From the NCBI GenBank assembly GCA_015680685.1, contig MNCI01020757.1:76659-140658 (forward strand): a stretch of 64,000 nucleotides of DNA, written 5' to 3'. Positions 32,912 to 44,545 of this stretch are shown here, in pieces. Origin of the DNA: Gnetum montanum. Taxonomy: Eukaryota > Streptophyta > Gnetopsida > Gnetales > Gnetaceae. The position numbers and the translations under genes were made by a program. The notes beneath the pieces are model-generated. The model did not search any database, was not told the DNA's origin, and worked only from the letters and a program-made list of their open reading frames with translations. Numbering within the stretch: position 1 is the first letter of the stretch; each line of letters begins with the position of its first letter.

Positions 32912-35900
32912 ATCTCCTTTCTTGGAACGTTTGAGGCCTTACTGATAGGCTTCGACGGAAGCGAGCAGGAAACTTTATATCTAGTCTTAATTTGACTTTT
33001 GATTTCATTCTCGTTCAAGAAATTAAGATTTCAGCTGACCTTTTATCCTATTCCACCCATTGGTTTCTTCCTCACTCCTTACTCCTAGTGACATCCCATG
33101 CGAGTGGGAAAGGAGGAGCGGCCATTCTCCTCTCACCCTACTGGAAAACTAAAATCCTTCAAAGTGGTTCTGATTCTGGGCATAGAGTTTCCTGGGCCAC
33201 CTTCTCATCCCAGCATGGCCCTTTTGGCATTTGCTCGATATATGCCCCAAATGACTCCACAGAACGGGCTCTCCTTTGGCATGAACTTGCAACTTCTCTC
33301 CCCCCTAATGCCTTGGATATTTAGAGGAGATTTTAATATGGTAGAATTCCCTCAAGATAAGCTCGGAGGTGCATTTCTTCAATTGCCCAATCTCGAATAT
33401 CAAGCCTGGTCTACATTTAAGAAAAGATTTTACCTCTCAGACGGGGCAGACAACTCCACGTGCATTCCCCCCCATAGATTTACTTGGAGCAATCTCCATC
33501 TAGGGCAAGCTCGCATCTACAGCAGGTTAGATAGGTTCTATTTCTCCACCCTCTCCTTTTGGCAAGCTTTCTCTACCACTACAGTTCATCATCATGCCAC
33601 CTTATCCAACCACCTTCCTATATCCATATCTATCAAGATTCATGGTAGCCCTGACTGACAAAAATTTCATCTTTTCAGACTACACAACAACTATTTTTCT
33701 TCCCCCACTACCCAACTTCTTCTCTCCAACCTTTGGAATGCTGAACCTAGGCCCCTACATCAGACGAGTTGGATTAATTGGTGGCATCATGCTTCATGTC
33801 AAGTGTGAAACTTCGTTCATTCATATGGTAAGACCGTGGCTGCTCAAGCCAAACATAAATACAACAAAATTCCCTCACTATTGAACATCTCACTAACAAA
33901 CTAGCTCAAGATCCCTTCAATACTCTAGTTCACGAGGAGCTAACTAGAGCACGCATTGCCTTCCAACATTGGGAAGTGTACCGAGCACAAAGTGCCTTAA
34001 CTAAAAGTCAGCTCACTTGGTTAAATATTCAAGATGAACACTGTAAGGAATTTTTTAAATATCTTAATGCTGCTTCCCCTTCACATGCTATCGACAAAAT
34101 CTCATGTGAGGGTACCACCATTACTGACCACAATAGTATCCTCTCTTTTCTTAAGAACCACTACGAAACCCTTTTTGCTGCTACCCCAATGGACATCTCT
34201 TCATTCAAGGCTGCCACCCCTAATTATCCTCGCCTTATTAATCCTACTATGCTACAAAGTCTTGACGCTGATATCACTCTAGCGGAGCTACAGGAGGCTT
34301 GTTCCAAGTTAAGTCGAGGAAAGGCTCCTGGTTATGATGGGTTTCTAGTAGAATTCTTTCAAAATCATTGGGATTTTGTTGGCAAGGATCTTTTGCAGGT
34401 CATTAATGAGGCTCTCTTAACTGGTTCCCTTGGGCCCAATCTAAATCAAGGGGTAATTCGTCTCCTCCCCAAGTCTGGGGATCTAACCAATATCCCCAAT
34501 TGGCATCCCATAACTCTTCTCAATGTAGTGTATAAAATTTGGGTGAAGTGCCTTGCCTTACGGCTAAAAAAAATTCTCAGTCAGATCATATCCCCTCAGC
34601 AAACAGGATTTGTTCCTAGTAGATATATTTTAGACAATGTGGTCACGGCGTGGGAAGGTCTCAAGTGGGCTAAGGATGATGGACAAGATATTCTCCTAGT
34701 GAAACTAGATTATGCCAAGGCTTATGACCACATTAAGTGGGATTTTATCTTGCAGACTATGACCAAACTGGGTTTTAGACCCAAGTTCTTGCATATGGTG
34801 AAATGCTTATTCTCAGATGCTACTGCATGAATTGCTACTACCTTCAGCATTACCTCTCCCTTTCCAATACATAGGTCTGTGCACCAAGGTTGTCCTCTTG
34901 CCCCCTATCTCTTTATCATTGCATCAAACTTTCTTTGTCATCAAATTAACCACGACATTAAAACTAAATTTCTCACTGGGGTTAGCCTTTCCTCCTCTCA
35001 ACAAAAGCTTCTCAATATGCACTTTGCTAATGACTCCTTTTTTCTAGTTCAAAACACAGCCACCAATTTGCACCACCTCTTATCAAGGGTGGAGCAATAT
35101 TGCACACTCTCAGGTTCCATAATTAACTAGAATAAATCCTCTGTTTATAGCTTTAAGGGTGATTATAAACATGTGACCAACTATAATTGGAAGCATCTTC
35201 AAGATCAAGACATCTTTAAGATTTTGGGAATCCCTTTTCGCTTTAGAGGCTCAACATCTATCCTTTGGGAGCAAGTTATTCATTGAATTCAGAAGAAACT
35301 TGACAAATGGAAAACTAAACCCCTCACACTTGCGGGTAAATACCTTGTTTGTAAGTCTATATGCGCATCCACCCATGTGTATTACTCTTTGTGTTGGGCC
35401 CCCTCCCAAGCTGCCTACCAGAAGCTAGAACGGTTATTCCGTGACTTTATGTGGTCCTCCAAGGACTCTCAAAAAGGCTTTCATCGTGTCNNNNNNNNNN
35501 NNNNNNNNNNNNNNNNNNNNNNNNNNNNNNNNNNNNNNNNNNNNNNNNNNNNNNNNNNNNNNNNNNNNNNNNNNNNNNNNNNNNNNNNNNNNNNNNNNNN
35601 NNNNNNNNNNNNNNNNNNNNNNNNNNNNNNNNNNNNNNNNNNNNNNNNNNNNNNNNNNNNNNNNNNNNNNNNNNNNNNNNNNNNNNNNNNNNNNNNNNNN
35701 NNNNNNNNNNNNNNNNNNNNNNNNNNNNNNNNNNNNNNNNNNNNNNNNNNNNNNNNNNNNNNNNNNNNNNNNNNNNNNNNNNNNNNNNNNNNNNNNNNNN
35801 NNNNNNNNNNNNNNNNNNNNNNNNNNNNNNNNNNNNNNNNNNNNNNNNNNNNNNNNNNNNNNNNNNNNNNNNNNNNNNNNNNNNNNNNNNNNNNNNNNNN

Positions 35901-36593
35901 NNNNNNNNNCAAAGCCTTTTTCATGGCCTTCAATGGCTTAATGGGGTTAAACTCTTGCCCTATTGGCCATCTGTCCCCTTTCATCTCATGCACGACCCAT
36001 CTAAAGTCATTCAATGTTGCAATAAATATTGGCACAAACAAGAGTTAGAAACATTTTGGATCCCTCTCTTCCAACTTATTTGGAAACTTCTGACCCTTCC
36101 CAAAATTAAGCAGTTCCTTTGGTGTCTTCTCCACCATGGTCTTCCTATCAGAAAACATCTAGAATATCTTGGAATTCCTAATCCCACTTGCCCTCTATTT
36201 GGTGGACAAGACGACTTTTTCCATGTGTTTTGGCAATGTCCCTTTGCTCAACATTTGTGGCAGTGGACTTCTAAAGCTTTTCCATCCTACAAGCTATCTC
36301 AAGAGGATGCCATATTCGGATTCTTGAACATTACTTCTACTAATCTTAATTTTCTGTGGAAAGTTATTAGGCCTACTATTTTATATTATATTTGGAAGCA
36401 AAGATGCAATGTTCTATTTCAAAAGACAGAGTATTCTAACAAATGTTTTCTTACCAGGTTGGAGATGTTGCAGATCTTTCGCCTCACCTATTTTCAACTC
36501 ACATCTCAAGCATCCAAGTTCAATCTGGACAGTCATCAATTGGTTCATCTCCTACAGTTATGGGAAAGACCTATGTGTTTCAGTTACACTTAG
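32908..36593 (+). pseudogene. LINE A ORF2 (endonuclease, reverse transcriptase)
   Basis: Starts ATGAATCTCCTTTC, overlapping the ORF1 stop. APE-type endonuclease: MNLLSWNV then TGA at the conserved Arg, LVQEIK (33013), IYAPND (33238), GDFNMVE (33329), SRLDRF (33521) and LSNHLPI (33605), where the family has SDH (LINE B keeps it). Frameshift in a C6 run near 33305; further stops near 33655 and 33805. RT: KAPGYDGF (34323), LPKSGDL, PITLLN, GFVPSRYILDN (34610), KLDYAKAYDHIKWDF (34705), TGA at 34828 in place of Arg, HQGCPLAP (34880), MHFANDSFF (35019) in place of FADD. The gap 35491-35909 removes part of the thumb. The C-terminal zinc-binding region ends ILYYIWKQRCNVLF near 36420. Two catalytic Asp-to-Asn changes make it inactive. 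Confidence 0.85.
35491..35909. other. Assembly gap (419 N)
   Basis: An unsequenced run inside LINE A ORF2. The reading frame resumes to the right in another phase, so the gap length may not be exact. ORFs spanning it are artefacts. Confidence 1.
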
Positions 36594-36882
36594 CATCAGT
36601 AATCTTTGCAAGGAATTTTTCCCTTTTATTATGTGGATTCACCATTGGCATTCCCTCTATCCTTAATTGAGAGCTCTTTGCCTCATCTAATTCTATGTCA
36701 TTCTATTTTGTAAAAAGCTAGTCTGTGCGAACATTTGGTTGTGCCCCAACTTGGGGTACCTCCTCTAATACTCGTTTATTTCTAAGGTGTTTCCCGAGTG
36801 TCATTCATGATGCTCTTAGTTTTCCCCTTCCCTTAACCCTATGACTTATTCAAGTTGTTGTAACTGATGCACCTTTAATTTC

Positions 36883-36916
36883 AATAAAACTTCTTTTCGG
36901 GGTCCGACACCCCCCC
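36883..36916 (+). other. LINE A 3' terminus: AATAAA and terminal hairpin
   Basis: AATAAA at 36883-36888 is followed by CTTCTTTTC and then GGGGT-CCGAC-ACCCC (36899-36913), a 5-bp stem with a 5-base loop, and a C-run that abuts the right target-site duplication. No poly(A) is present. A similar end (GGGATCCAAC...CCATCCCCCC) lies at about 48276-48297. Confidence 0.7.
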
Positions 36917-36934
36917 TATATTACATGTAATTAT
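36917..36934. repeat. Target-site duplication of LINE A, right copy
   Basis: Identical to 31371-31388. Confidence 0.9.
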
Positions 36935-38389
36935 TCTTGCATCAATCATCATCATAGAATTATTGCAAAAAAAAAAAATGGGGTTACCTATATGAGTTTT
37001 TTTTTTATTTTTATTTTTTACCATTAGCCTTTACGAAGAGTTGGATATTTTTTTATTTATAATTTCTTCATATCATTTCCATTTGTTTTCCTATATCTTT
37101 TTTGATCCTCCTTTCATGGCTTTTCTAGGACAATGTAGAAATTTTTTTTTAGGATCATTATCTAATATTTCTTGCACATGTCTAATTCATCTAAGCTACC
37201 ATTCCTTTAACTTATTTGAAATAGAATAATGTCTTAGGTTTCCATCCAAAATTTTTGCTACTAGGCTTGCTTCTTTGCTCATACCTATCTCTAAAATTTG
37301 GGTGATGATGTTGTGCATCATTTCTGGAGGATGTCCTAAAAGCCCTTGCCATTTTCCATAGCAACTAGGCAATGTAATTGCTACATATCACATCGATATA
37401 ATGCTTAGCACCTACAAAATCTTAAAAAGAACTCATCCATGGGATTTGGCATGGTTTTGTAGCTAGCTACCAAGTTGATGTTATTCCTCCTCCTTTTATA
37501 TATAATCTTATAATTGCATTGGCTGAGTTATATTCTTGCATCCATGTGATTGTTAATTAGTAAAGTAAGAATGAAATCACATCATCTTTGAGTTGAAAGT
37601 AGAAATGAGATAATATTCAACATGAGGACTGATCATGTTGATTTTATCTATTATAAGTGGTAGACGATTTATTGTATAAATTATTATATTTAACATATTC
37701 TTTGGTACTATAAAGATATAATTAAACTTTAGTTTTTCTATGAGGCATTACTCAATTGGTTGAAGCTTGAACAATTCATATAAAGTTCTACCAAACTCTA
37801 AGTTTTTTTGTTTTAAAAAAGATTTATACTTTCAGTATTTCATTTTCTTTAAAAATTATCCATTACATATTCATCTTCTATTATTTGTTACAAGAAACCT
37901 ATATTTTTGCTCTTCTTTTCTTATCAAATAGTTTTCCATCTTGCACTTTCCACTCGTAAATGATTAGATCTTATTCTTATTTAATTAATGCTCACATCCA
38001 ATTGAGATATTTATATGTAAGTATCCAACTTATCAACCCTGCTTTTTTGGCATTTTTATTATAAAATCACAAGCCATTTATTAATTGTTGGTTTTCTTTT
38101 ACCATCATTCAATAACCTTTTTTTGGGGTTAGAACCTAAAACAATTCAATTATATAGATACACATTAATACATGGAGATAGCATGATATATTAGAATAAT
38201 TATAGAGAAATACAGTGATGCCTAAATAACATTTAATAATATTGGAAGTTATCCAAAAATTTGTTATTAGATCTTGTTTACAAATACTCCATTTTTATAG
38301 TTTCAAACCAAAACTATTTGAGGTGCTAGAACCTAAAATAATTGAAATATATAGATATATCCAAAGATATATAGCCAAAACTGAAATTA
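36935..38389. other. No gene recognised
   Basis: AT-rich with T-runs. Text fragments such as TTAGAACCTAAAACAATTCAAT (38130) and AGAACCTAAAATAATTGAAAT (38329) resemble each other and the tail of the tRNA-like repeats, suggesting several decayed SINE tails. Confidence 0.4.
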
Positions 38390-38460
38390 TAACTCAACAT
38401 GGCTCACTAGAAGTTGAAGTTTTTAGATCAAAAGTCTTACTACTAGGCTAACACATTGTT
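38390..38460 (-). repeat. tRNA-like repeat (SINE candidate), copy 2
   Basis: Minus strand GTGTTAGCCTAGTAGTAAGAC (A-box form) and TTTGATCTAAAAACTTCAA, then directly the shared tail GCCATGTTGAGTTATAA. The B-box segment present in copies 1 and 3 is missing, as if deleted. Confidence 0.45.
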
Positions 38461-38743
38461 GTCCATATGGGGAGGCATTGGCACTTGAAATAATGACTAT
38501 AAGTACATCCCAAGACATATAGCCAATAGGGAATTTAGAAGAATTATAGAGGAATATAATGATGTCTCAAGTGTGACTCGAACTAGTAACACCTTGCTTA
38601 ACAACATAATGAGCTAACTACTCAAGCAAACTATCATTGACACATGATTGTCTATATGACTATATGCATTCCATGACATATAACCAACAAGATTAGCATA
38701 CCTTTTGGAATTGAACCTATGACTTTGGCTTTTCTATGATATT

Positions 38744-39574
38744 TGATGAGTGGCAAGGTACCCCTATGCTCAACCATATGAATACGAGCATTTCATGCAC
38801 AATCCGGTGAAATTCCAAGGACTAAGTGCTTATGCGCCCTTGTGGAACAAGGACGTGTTGGTTGATCATTGTCTTCCCAAGCTTACCTGTATGTCACGAT
38901 TGTATGATTAAGTAAGCTTGAGGCATATGATTTTTATAGCTTTTATGTTTTTATGTCCTGATGCTAATAAGGGAGAAGATAGAGATATAACTAAGTGACT
39001 AATTTAACTTAAATACTGATTAACTAGGCTTTAAACTAATCTTAACACTAGTATCCATTCTCACTTTCCATACACATCCTGAACCAGTGCAACAATACTG
39101 GGATTACCAAACGCTAATCGTTACTAGGTTACCAAGTGTTACACGCATGCTCGAAGTGATCATACTGTGTGTGCCAATAATAGAAATGTAAAGTGCATAA
39201 AATAAAATAAAATAAAATAAATGCATAAGAAAATAAAATAAAATAAATTCCTAAGAATACAAATCTCAAGTGCTGCAAGGATGAATCCAAGAGCTCATCT
39301 TTATTGCTGTACACAAGGTGTGCTCAGGTACACAATGCTCAAATAAATATTTGTCCACACTTAGATCTCCTGTTGCAGGCACTTGGAAAATACTCTAACT
39401 TGACTCCTAAAAGACTTCCTTCCAAGGCTTCTTCCTTCTAAATTGTGTTCCTGGGCATTGTATTTATAGGCTTGGGAGCAACTACTCTAATAATTAGAAA
39501 AATTGCCACTCTATTTTTAGAGAAACTACCACTCTAATAATTAGAATAAACTACTAGAGTAACCACTCTCATCA
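38744..39574 (-). repeat. G2 3' LTR
   Basis: 831 bp, TGATGAG to CTCATCA. It contains an (AAATA)n-type microsatellite at about 39198-39246 and is followed on the internal side by the polypurine tract. Confidence 0.9.
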
Positions 39575-39590
39575 TACCCCCATGACTGAA
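39575..39590 (-). other. G2 polypurine tract
   Basis: Minus strand CAGTCATGGGGGTA immediately before the LTR start. The same sequence flanks the LTRs at 49935-50464 and 55632-56531, which confirms the element boundary. Confidence 0.75.
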
Positions 39591-41740
39591 TGAAAACTCA
39601 TCCTCGAGTTCCTTACAAAATATTGGAAAGGTAGAATATTGGAAAGGTATGGGATTATTAACTAATTGACAACTGATGGTGGAATGGGATGACAGACTCA
39701 ACGTGCCCAGTGAATAGATCAATAAGCATATTACAACATTAGTGTTCATGACCATTGTAGTGAACACTCATACATAAATGACATCCAAGCCTTTATGTGG
39801 TAGCTTGTAGAGAAAGAGAGAGAAAGAAAATTAAGTGTGTTGCTACCAATGCCAAGATTGCACCTTCCATTGTTTATCCATAGCCACATCACCAAACTTG
39901 AACCTCTTGTAAATGCTCTAGTTTCGGTCCATCCTAAGTGCTTCCTCCAAGCCCAGTCCATTGTTTGTATGATTGTCATCTACACACACAACACAGTCAC
40001 AAATGAGCAAGGATAGATAAACCATAATGTAGTTGATACCTTGCCTTGATATGAAGCACATTGGCTAAGTTGTGGTTATGGTAGAAACTAGTTCAAAGAT
40101 TTGTCATAGGTGACTACCCAAGGTGTAGGAGTTAGGTGAATAGTAAAATGGAGAAAATTGAAAAATTTGTGCCAAGGCCCCCATGAGTAAGAGTGAACCT
40201 CCAGTAGCTATAAGATGGAAAAATATGAGGAACAAGAAAGATGGGAAAAATATCAACGATAATGCCAATAAAACGGATGTCATGGATGGGGATGAAACAA
40301 GAAAAGATTGATTGTAGAAAATGTTTAAGGAAAAGAAGTTAACAATTGCATCAAAAAGAAATGCCAGTGGGTCCTCCCCAAAGTAGGCTCATGCCTTTTA
40401 TGCCCTGACAAATCGACAAACCAAAGAGTCCGTAGGCTCTAGGAATGTCATTTGGAGGCAAGAGTTAAAAAATTACCCACAAGAATTCACTAAAGAAAAA
40501 TAATGCATCAATCCAGAAATGGACTAATGATAAAACCAGCAATGAGGTGAAAAATGGAAAGAAAGATGGAGAGGAGAGAATGGAATGGAATCCCAAGAAC
40601 AAGGTTATGTAAAGTCCCTTGTGTATTTCATGGTTATTGTAACTGAGTAGAACTCAACCCAAATCCAGACTCAAACAAGCCACATCCAGTGACCTCACAT
40701 CAACACACTTGACCAATCCATCCACCTAAAGTACAAGAATTCTTCCACAAAATGTTACCACCATTCCAAAGAGAGCGAGATGGAGAAGTAGGAAGTGAGA
40801 AAGGGCCTTAGTTAGAGGGAACCTTCAGGCATGGATAACATGTCTTTCTAGTTCCATAACTAATGCTTGTAGCCCATATTACTTTATTATGTCTAATGGG
40901 TGTGCTTTGAATTCTCACTTTTTTTTTCCTTTTTTTTTTGCGTGAGAACCACACCATGCAAAGACTTATTTTTATTCACTTGGCTTCTTGATTTTTGAAC
41001 AATGTCAGAATGGCGAAAAACCCAAGAAAAAGCATCTAAGAACCCAAGAGAATGCTAGCACAAATGCATCGAATCCCCTTGAAGTCACACCCTTTTCATC
41101 CTTTGAGTCTTTCCTTGGTTTGAAAAATACCCAGCCACCAATTCATTAAAAGTTTACTTATAAAAAGAGGGACTATATAGTTTCAAGCCAAAGGAGACCA
41201 TAGAGTTGTATGGATGAGTGGACAGCGTGGACTCATTGCTTGTTTTACCAAAAGAACCATACCTTAATATCAGCATCATAATTCAAAGGTAGAAACCAAA
41301 CATTAGCAATCAATATGATATAATTCAATCCATAGCATGAGCACTTATTAGATGACGAATAAAAGTAAATCAAGCAAACAAAGAAACACTAAAAACATGA
41401 ACGATGGTGTAAAATAAAAATAAGAAAAGTTGAAAGAATGTGTAAAACAAAAAAATGTGTAAAAAAAATTCAAAAAGAACTGAGGGCCTAGAACAGTTAG
41501 CATAGGTGGCCATCTCCCCCACGACTAAGTTGGAAGGAGGAGATATGAAATAGTGAGCAAGATTATCCACCAAGAGAGGTAGCATGTATACTAGTTGTCC
41601 TAAACTAATGGAAAGGTTTGGTTTGTTGTATGTTGACCAACAGTGTCTTGTCTAGGCTCTTATTTGTATATTGTCATGGCCCCTGAAGGAAAAGTTGCAT
41701 AAATAATATAAGGTCCTTCCCACAGTGTTTGAAATTTAGT
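39591..41740 (-). other. G2 spacer between integrase and 3' LTR
   Basis: Non-coding in all frames. From about 40310 to 41740 it is collinear with 59560-61100 of the right-hand G2 element (for example GTGGGTCCTCCCCA near 40370). The left 700 bases replace a 3-kb stretch that in the other copy holds an accessory ORF, so the ORF was lost here or gained there. Confidence 0.6.
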
Positions 41741-41743
41741 ACA

Positions 41744-42262
41744 TTATGGCACATTTGTGGGATTCCAGTAGAGAACCTTATCTTCTTGCTGATATTTAAA
41801 TTTCCTAATTCTTAGGTCATGACGTTGTTTATTAAAGGCTTTATGCAATTCATTAGATGACACGGTAGCTAGTCGATTTTCATCTAGCAAGTTAAGGGTT
41901 ACTAACCATTGTTTCAATGCTAGATCAAGGTCAAGGTTGAGGTCACATGCCATGGATAGTGTACAAACCTTAGTTTGAATGGGAAGCATTGGTAATTTAC
42001 TGTACACTAACTCATAGGGAGAGTAGCCTGTAGGGAGTTTCCATGTGGAGTGGTATGCCCAAAGAGCATTGTTTAGTTTAGTGCTCCAGTCTCACCTAAA
42101 CTTACTAATGGTTCTTGTCAATATCTTCATAATCTCCCTGTTGGTGACTTCAACTTGACCGTTCGCTTGGGGGTGGTATGGTGTAGTCAATTTATGCTCA
42201 AACCTTAAGTGTTGCATTAACTTTCAAAAAGTTGCACCTGTGAAGTGGGTACCATTGTCTAA
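41744..42262 (-). pseudogene. G2 integrase, C-terminal half
   Basis: Begins abruptly at LDNGTHFTGATF (the second catalytic Asp region), continues with TTPYHPQANGQVEVTNREI, which contains the catalytic Glu, NALWAYHSTWKLPTGYSPYELVY, and the C-terminal RHDLRIRKFKYQQEDKVLYW. A TGA or TAG breaks the frame near 42100. The zinc finger and first catalytic Asp are missing because of the deletion joining it to RT. Confidence 0.82.
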
Positions 42263-43205
42263 AATAAATCTCCTATAGTAGCCAGTATGTCCAAGAAATG
42301 ATTGAATATCTTTGATAGTTTTCGATTGATGGGTAATTCCTTGGATAACTTTGATTTTCTCGAGGTCTACCTCTATCCCTCTATGTGAGATTTTGTGCCC
42401 TAGTACTACACCCTCTTGGACCATCAAATGGATTTTCTACTAGTTGAGCCTCAAATTTGTTTTTACACATCTTTTTAACACTTTCTCTAACTGGTCTAGG
42501 GCTTGATCAAAGTTTGCTCTATAAGTGGAGAAGTCATCCATAAAGACCTCCATGCCATTCCCTATCTGCTGTTGGAATATGCTTAGAAATAGTCATTGAA
42601 ATGTTGCAAGGGCATTGCACAAGCCAGATGGCATTTGTTTGTATGCAAACGTTCCCCAAGAACTGGTGAATGTAGTCTTGGCTTGGTCTTCTAGGGCTAT
42701 TTGTATTTTGGTTATATTCACTATATCCATCTAGAAAATTGTAATAGCGATGGCCTACGATGGTGTCTAAGACTTAGTTGACAAATGGTAATGGAAAGTG
42801 ATCTTTGAATGTTGCCATATTTAGTAGCCTAAAATTTATGCACACCCTCCATTTGCCTTCCTTTTTAGGCACAATAACTAAGGAGCTAACCCATTCACTA
42901 TCAGTAATGGGGTATATGAACCCAATCTTGAGAAGCTATTCGATTTCTTCCTTAACTACTGGCTTTAGCTTAAGGTTCAATCACCTCTGAAGTTGTCTTC
43001 GAGGTTTCATGGAGGGGTTAGTGTAAATTCTATGTTGGCATTTCCTAGGATCTATTCTAGTTAATTTAGGATATGACCAAGTGAAGGCTTCCGACCATTT
43101 ATTTATTACCTTTAGCAGTTCTTCTTTCTGTTGAGGAGTAAGCTTAGCGTTGATAAGTACTAGTTTTTCATTTTTATTGAACATGTATTCCATACTGGTG
43201 GGCAA
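42263..43205 (-). pseudogene. G2 reverse transcriptase
   Basis: From N to C on the minus strand: LTPQQKEELLKVINKWSEAF, RIDPRKCQHRIYT (43040), SSLVIVPKKEGKWRVCINF (42870), DHFPLPFVN, NFLDGYSEYN near 42735 (block A), VFMDDFSTY near 42550 (catalytic pair intact), then VLGHKISHRGIEVD and SFLGHTGYYRRFI ending at 42263. At least three frameshifts or stops. RNase H should follow; instead the frame runs straight into integrase. Confidence 0.82.
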
Positions 43206-43514
43206 TGGTTTTAGCTCGAGAGGCTCCTACTTGAATTTCTTAGGGATTTCCAACTTCCCCTAGTTGATATTTTCAAGGTTAAAACTTGGAAGTTGGCAAT
43301 GGACTTGCTCTAATGTGTCTATGTTATCGATGTAAGCACAAGTCAAACCCTCAGCTAGTTCCATGCATATGAATGAACTACTTTCTTGATCAACTGTCAG
43401 CCACTGGGTGTCTTCCTATCGTGTGGCTATTGCATATAGGCATCTCTGTATGTTAATCACTTGTGCACACTGATTGCATGCAAACAATGCTAAACTTTGC
43501 ATAAATCATGACCT

Positions 43515-44240
43515 CTACATGCAATTACACCCTGTGTCACTGTATGCGATGCATGGAAATTTCTTCTTCTTGATCTTTTCAAATGTATTTTCCTTTGATA
43601 TTTCTAGGAAAAGATCACAGATTCCTAGGTGTGTATCGATGGTGCTTAGCAATGCTCTTCCCATTATGATTGAGAAGTCCCCGTTACCATTGTTCACCTA
43701 AATCACTAGGAAGTCAGTTGGGTATGACCATGCACAAATAGTGGTAACAATGTCTTCCACTAGTCCCAATGGGACAGTTATGAACTAGTTGACCAACTCT
43801 AGACAGATGTTGCTCTTTTTCAATGGAGGCAGGTTCCAGGCCTTGTACATTTCTTGAGAAATCAAGTTAACACTAAAACCTGAATCCAAAAGAGTCTTGC
43901 ACGGTGCATTTCTAGCAATTTGTAAGTATATCAGAGGACTCCCATGATCAGAGAATTTCCTAGGAAGGTGACTAGCTTTGATCCAATTGGTGAAAACATG
44001 TGTTAGCATGACCGTATGTGTTGAGTGCGGTGATTGGGTTGAAGGGGGCTCTAAAGTTTTGATTGATACTGAGGCATCTAAGGAATCATCCACTTGTGAT
44101 TGCAAGGGCTTGGTTGAACTATTGGTTCTAAAGAAATGTCTTTTCTTCGTGTGGTTGTTGGAACCAATAGTAGGTTGAGAGTTAACAACCCTCGTGGCAT
44201 TACATTGTTGCGGTTGGGTAGGGATTTCACCTTGCATCAC
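43515..44240 (-). pseudogene. G2 aspartic protease region
   Basis: The 44240-43785 frame ends in CKTLLDSGFSVNLISQEMYKAW, the retropepsin site (DSG) and its following hydrophobic strand. A second piece at 43697-43515 (GDFSIIMGRALLSTIDTHLGI, from the -LG.P.L.T....-type block) follows after a frameshift. It lies between gag and RT as in all gypsy elements. Confidence 0.75.
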
Positions 44241-44545
44241 AGAAGCAGGTGGTAGTGGAGCTATTGGTGGAAGAGATGTGGCCAGATGAGAAGGATGATA
44301 TGCTTGTGGAATATCACCTCTAGAAGAGGGAGTCCCATGATACTCACGAGCTTGTTAGTGAGGTTGAGGAATGATGTGACCAGTAGAGTTACGTGGGGAG
44401 ATTGGCTGCTACATGTAATATCCATACGGGTCAGGTTATTAGTAAGGATACTATTGCCTTGGTGGTGGCATTCCCCATGATTGTGGGTGTTGCCACTATT
44501 GATATTGCTCAATCAGTTGTGGTGGAGTTCCACTGTGATAATACG

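Larger units (their letters stand above)
31389..36916 (+). mobile_element. LINE A, full-length non-LTR retrotransposon (inactive)
   Basis: The element lies between perfect 18-bp direct repeats. Order: GC-rich 5' untranslated region (31389-31825), ORF1 (31826-32911), ORF2 with endonuclease, RT and C-terminal zinc-binding region (32908-36593), and a 3' untranslated region with AATAAA at 36883 that ends in a short hairpin and C-run instead of poly(A). Both ORFs carry in-frame stops, and ORF2 has a frameshift near 33300. The intact, unmutated duplication indicates a younger insertion than LINE B, C and D. It belongs to the plant L1-type group in which ORF1 has a DUF4283-like domain and a CCHC knuckle. 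Confidence 0.88.

Noticed and set aside
35377-36593. Long ORFs crossing the N-run
   Set aside because: They are open only because unknown bases cannot give stops; the true frame is LINE A ORF2.
39198-39246. (AAATA)n run as a regulatory element
   Set aside because: A simple microsatellite inside the G2 LTR; the other LTR has a shorter version.
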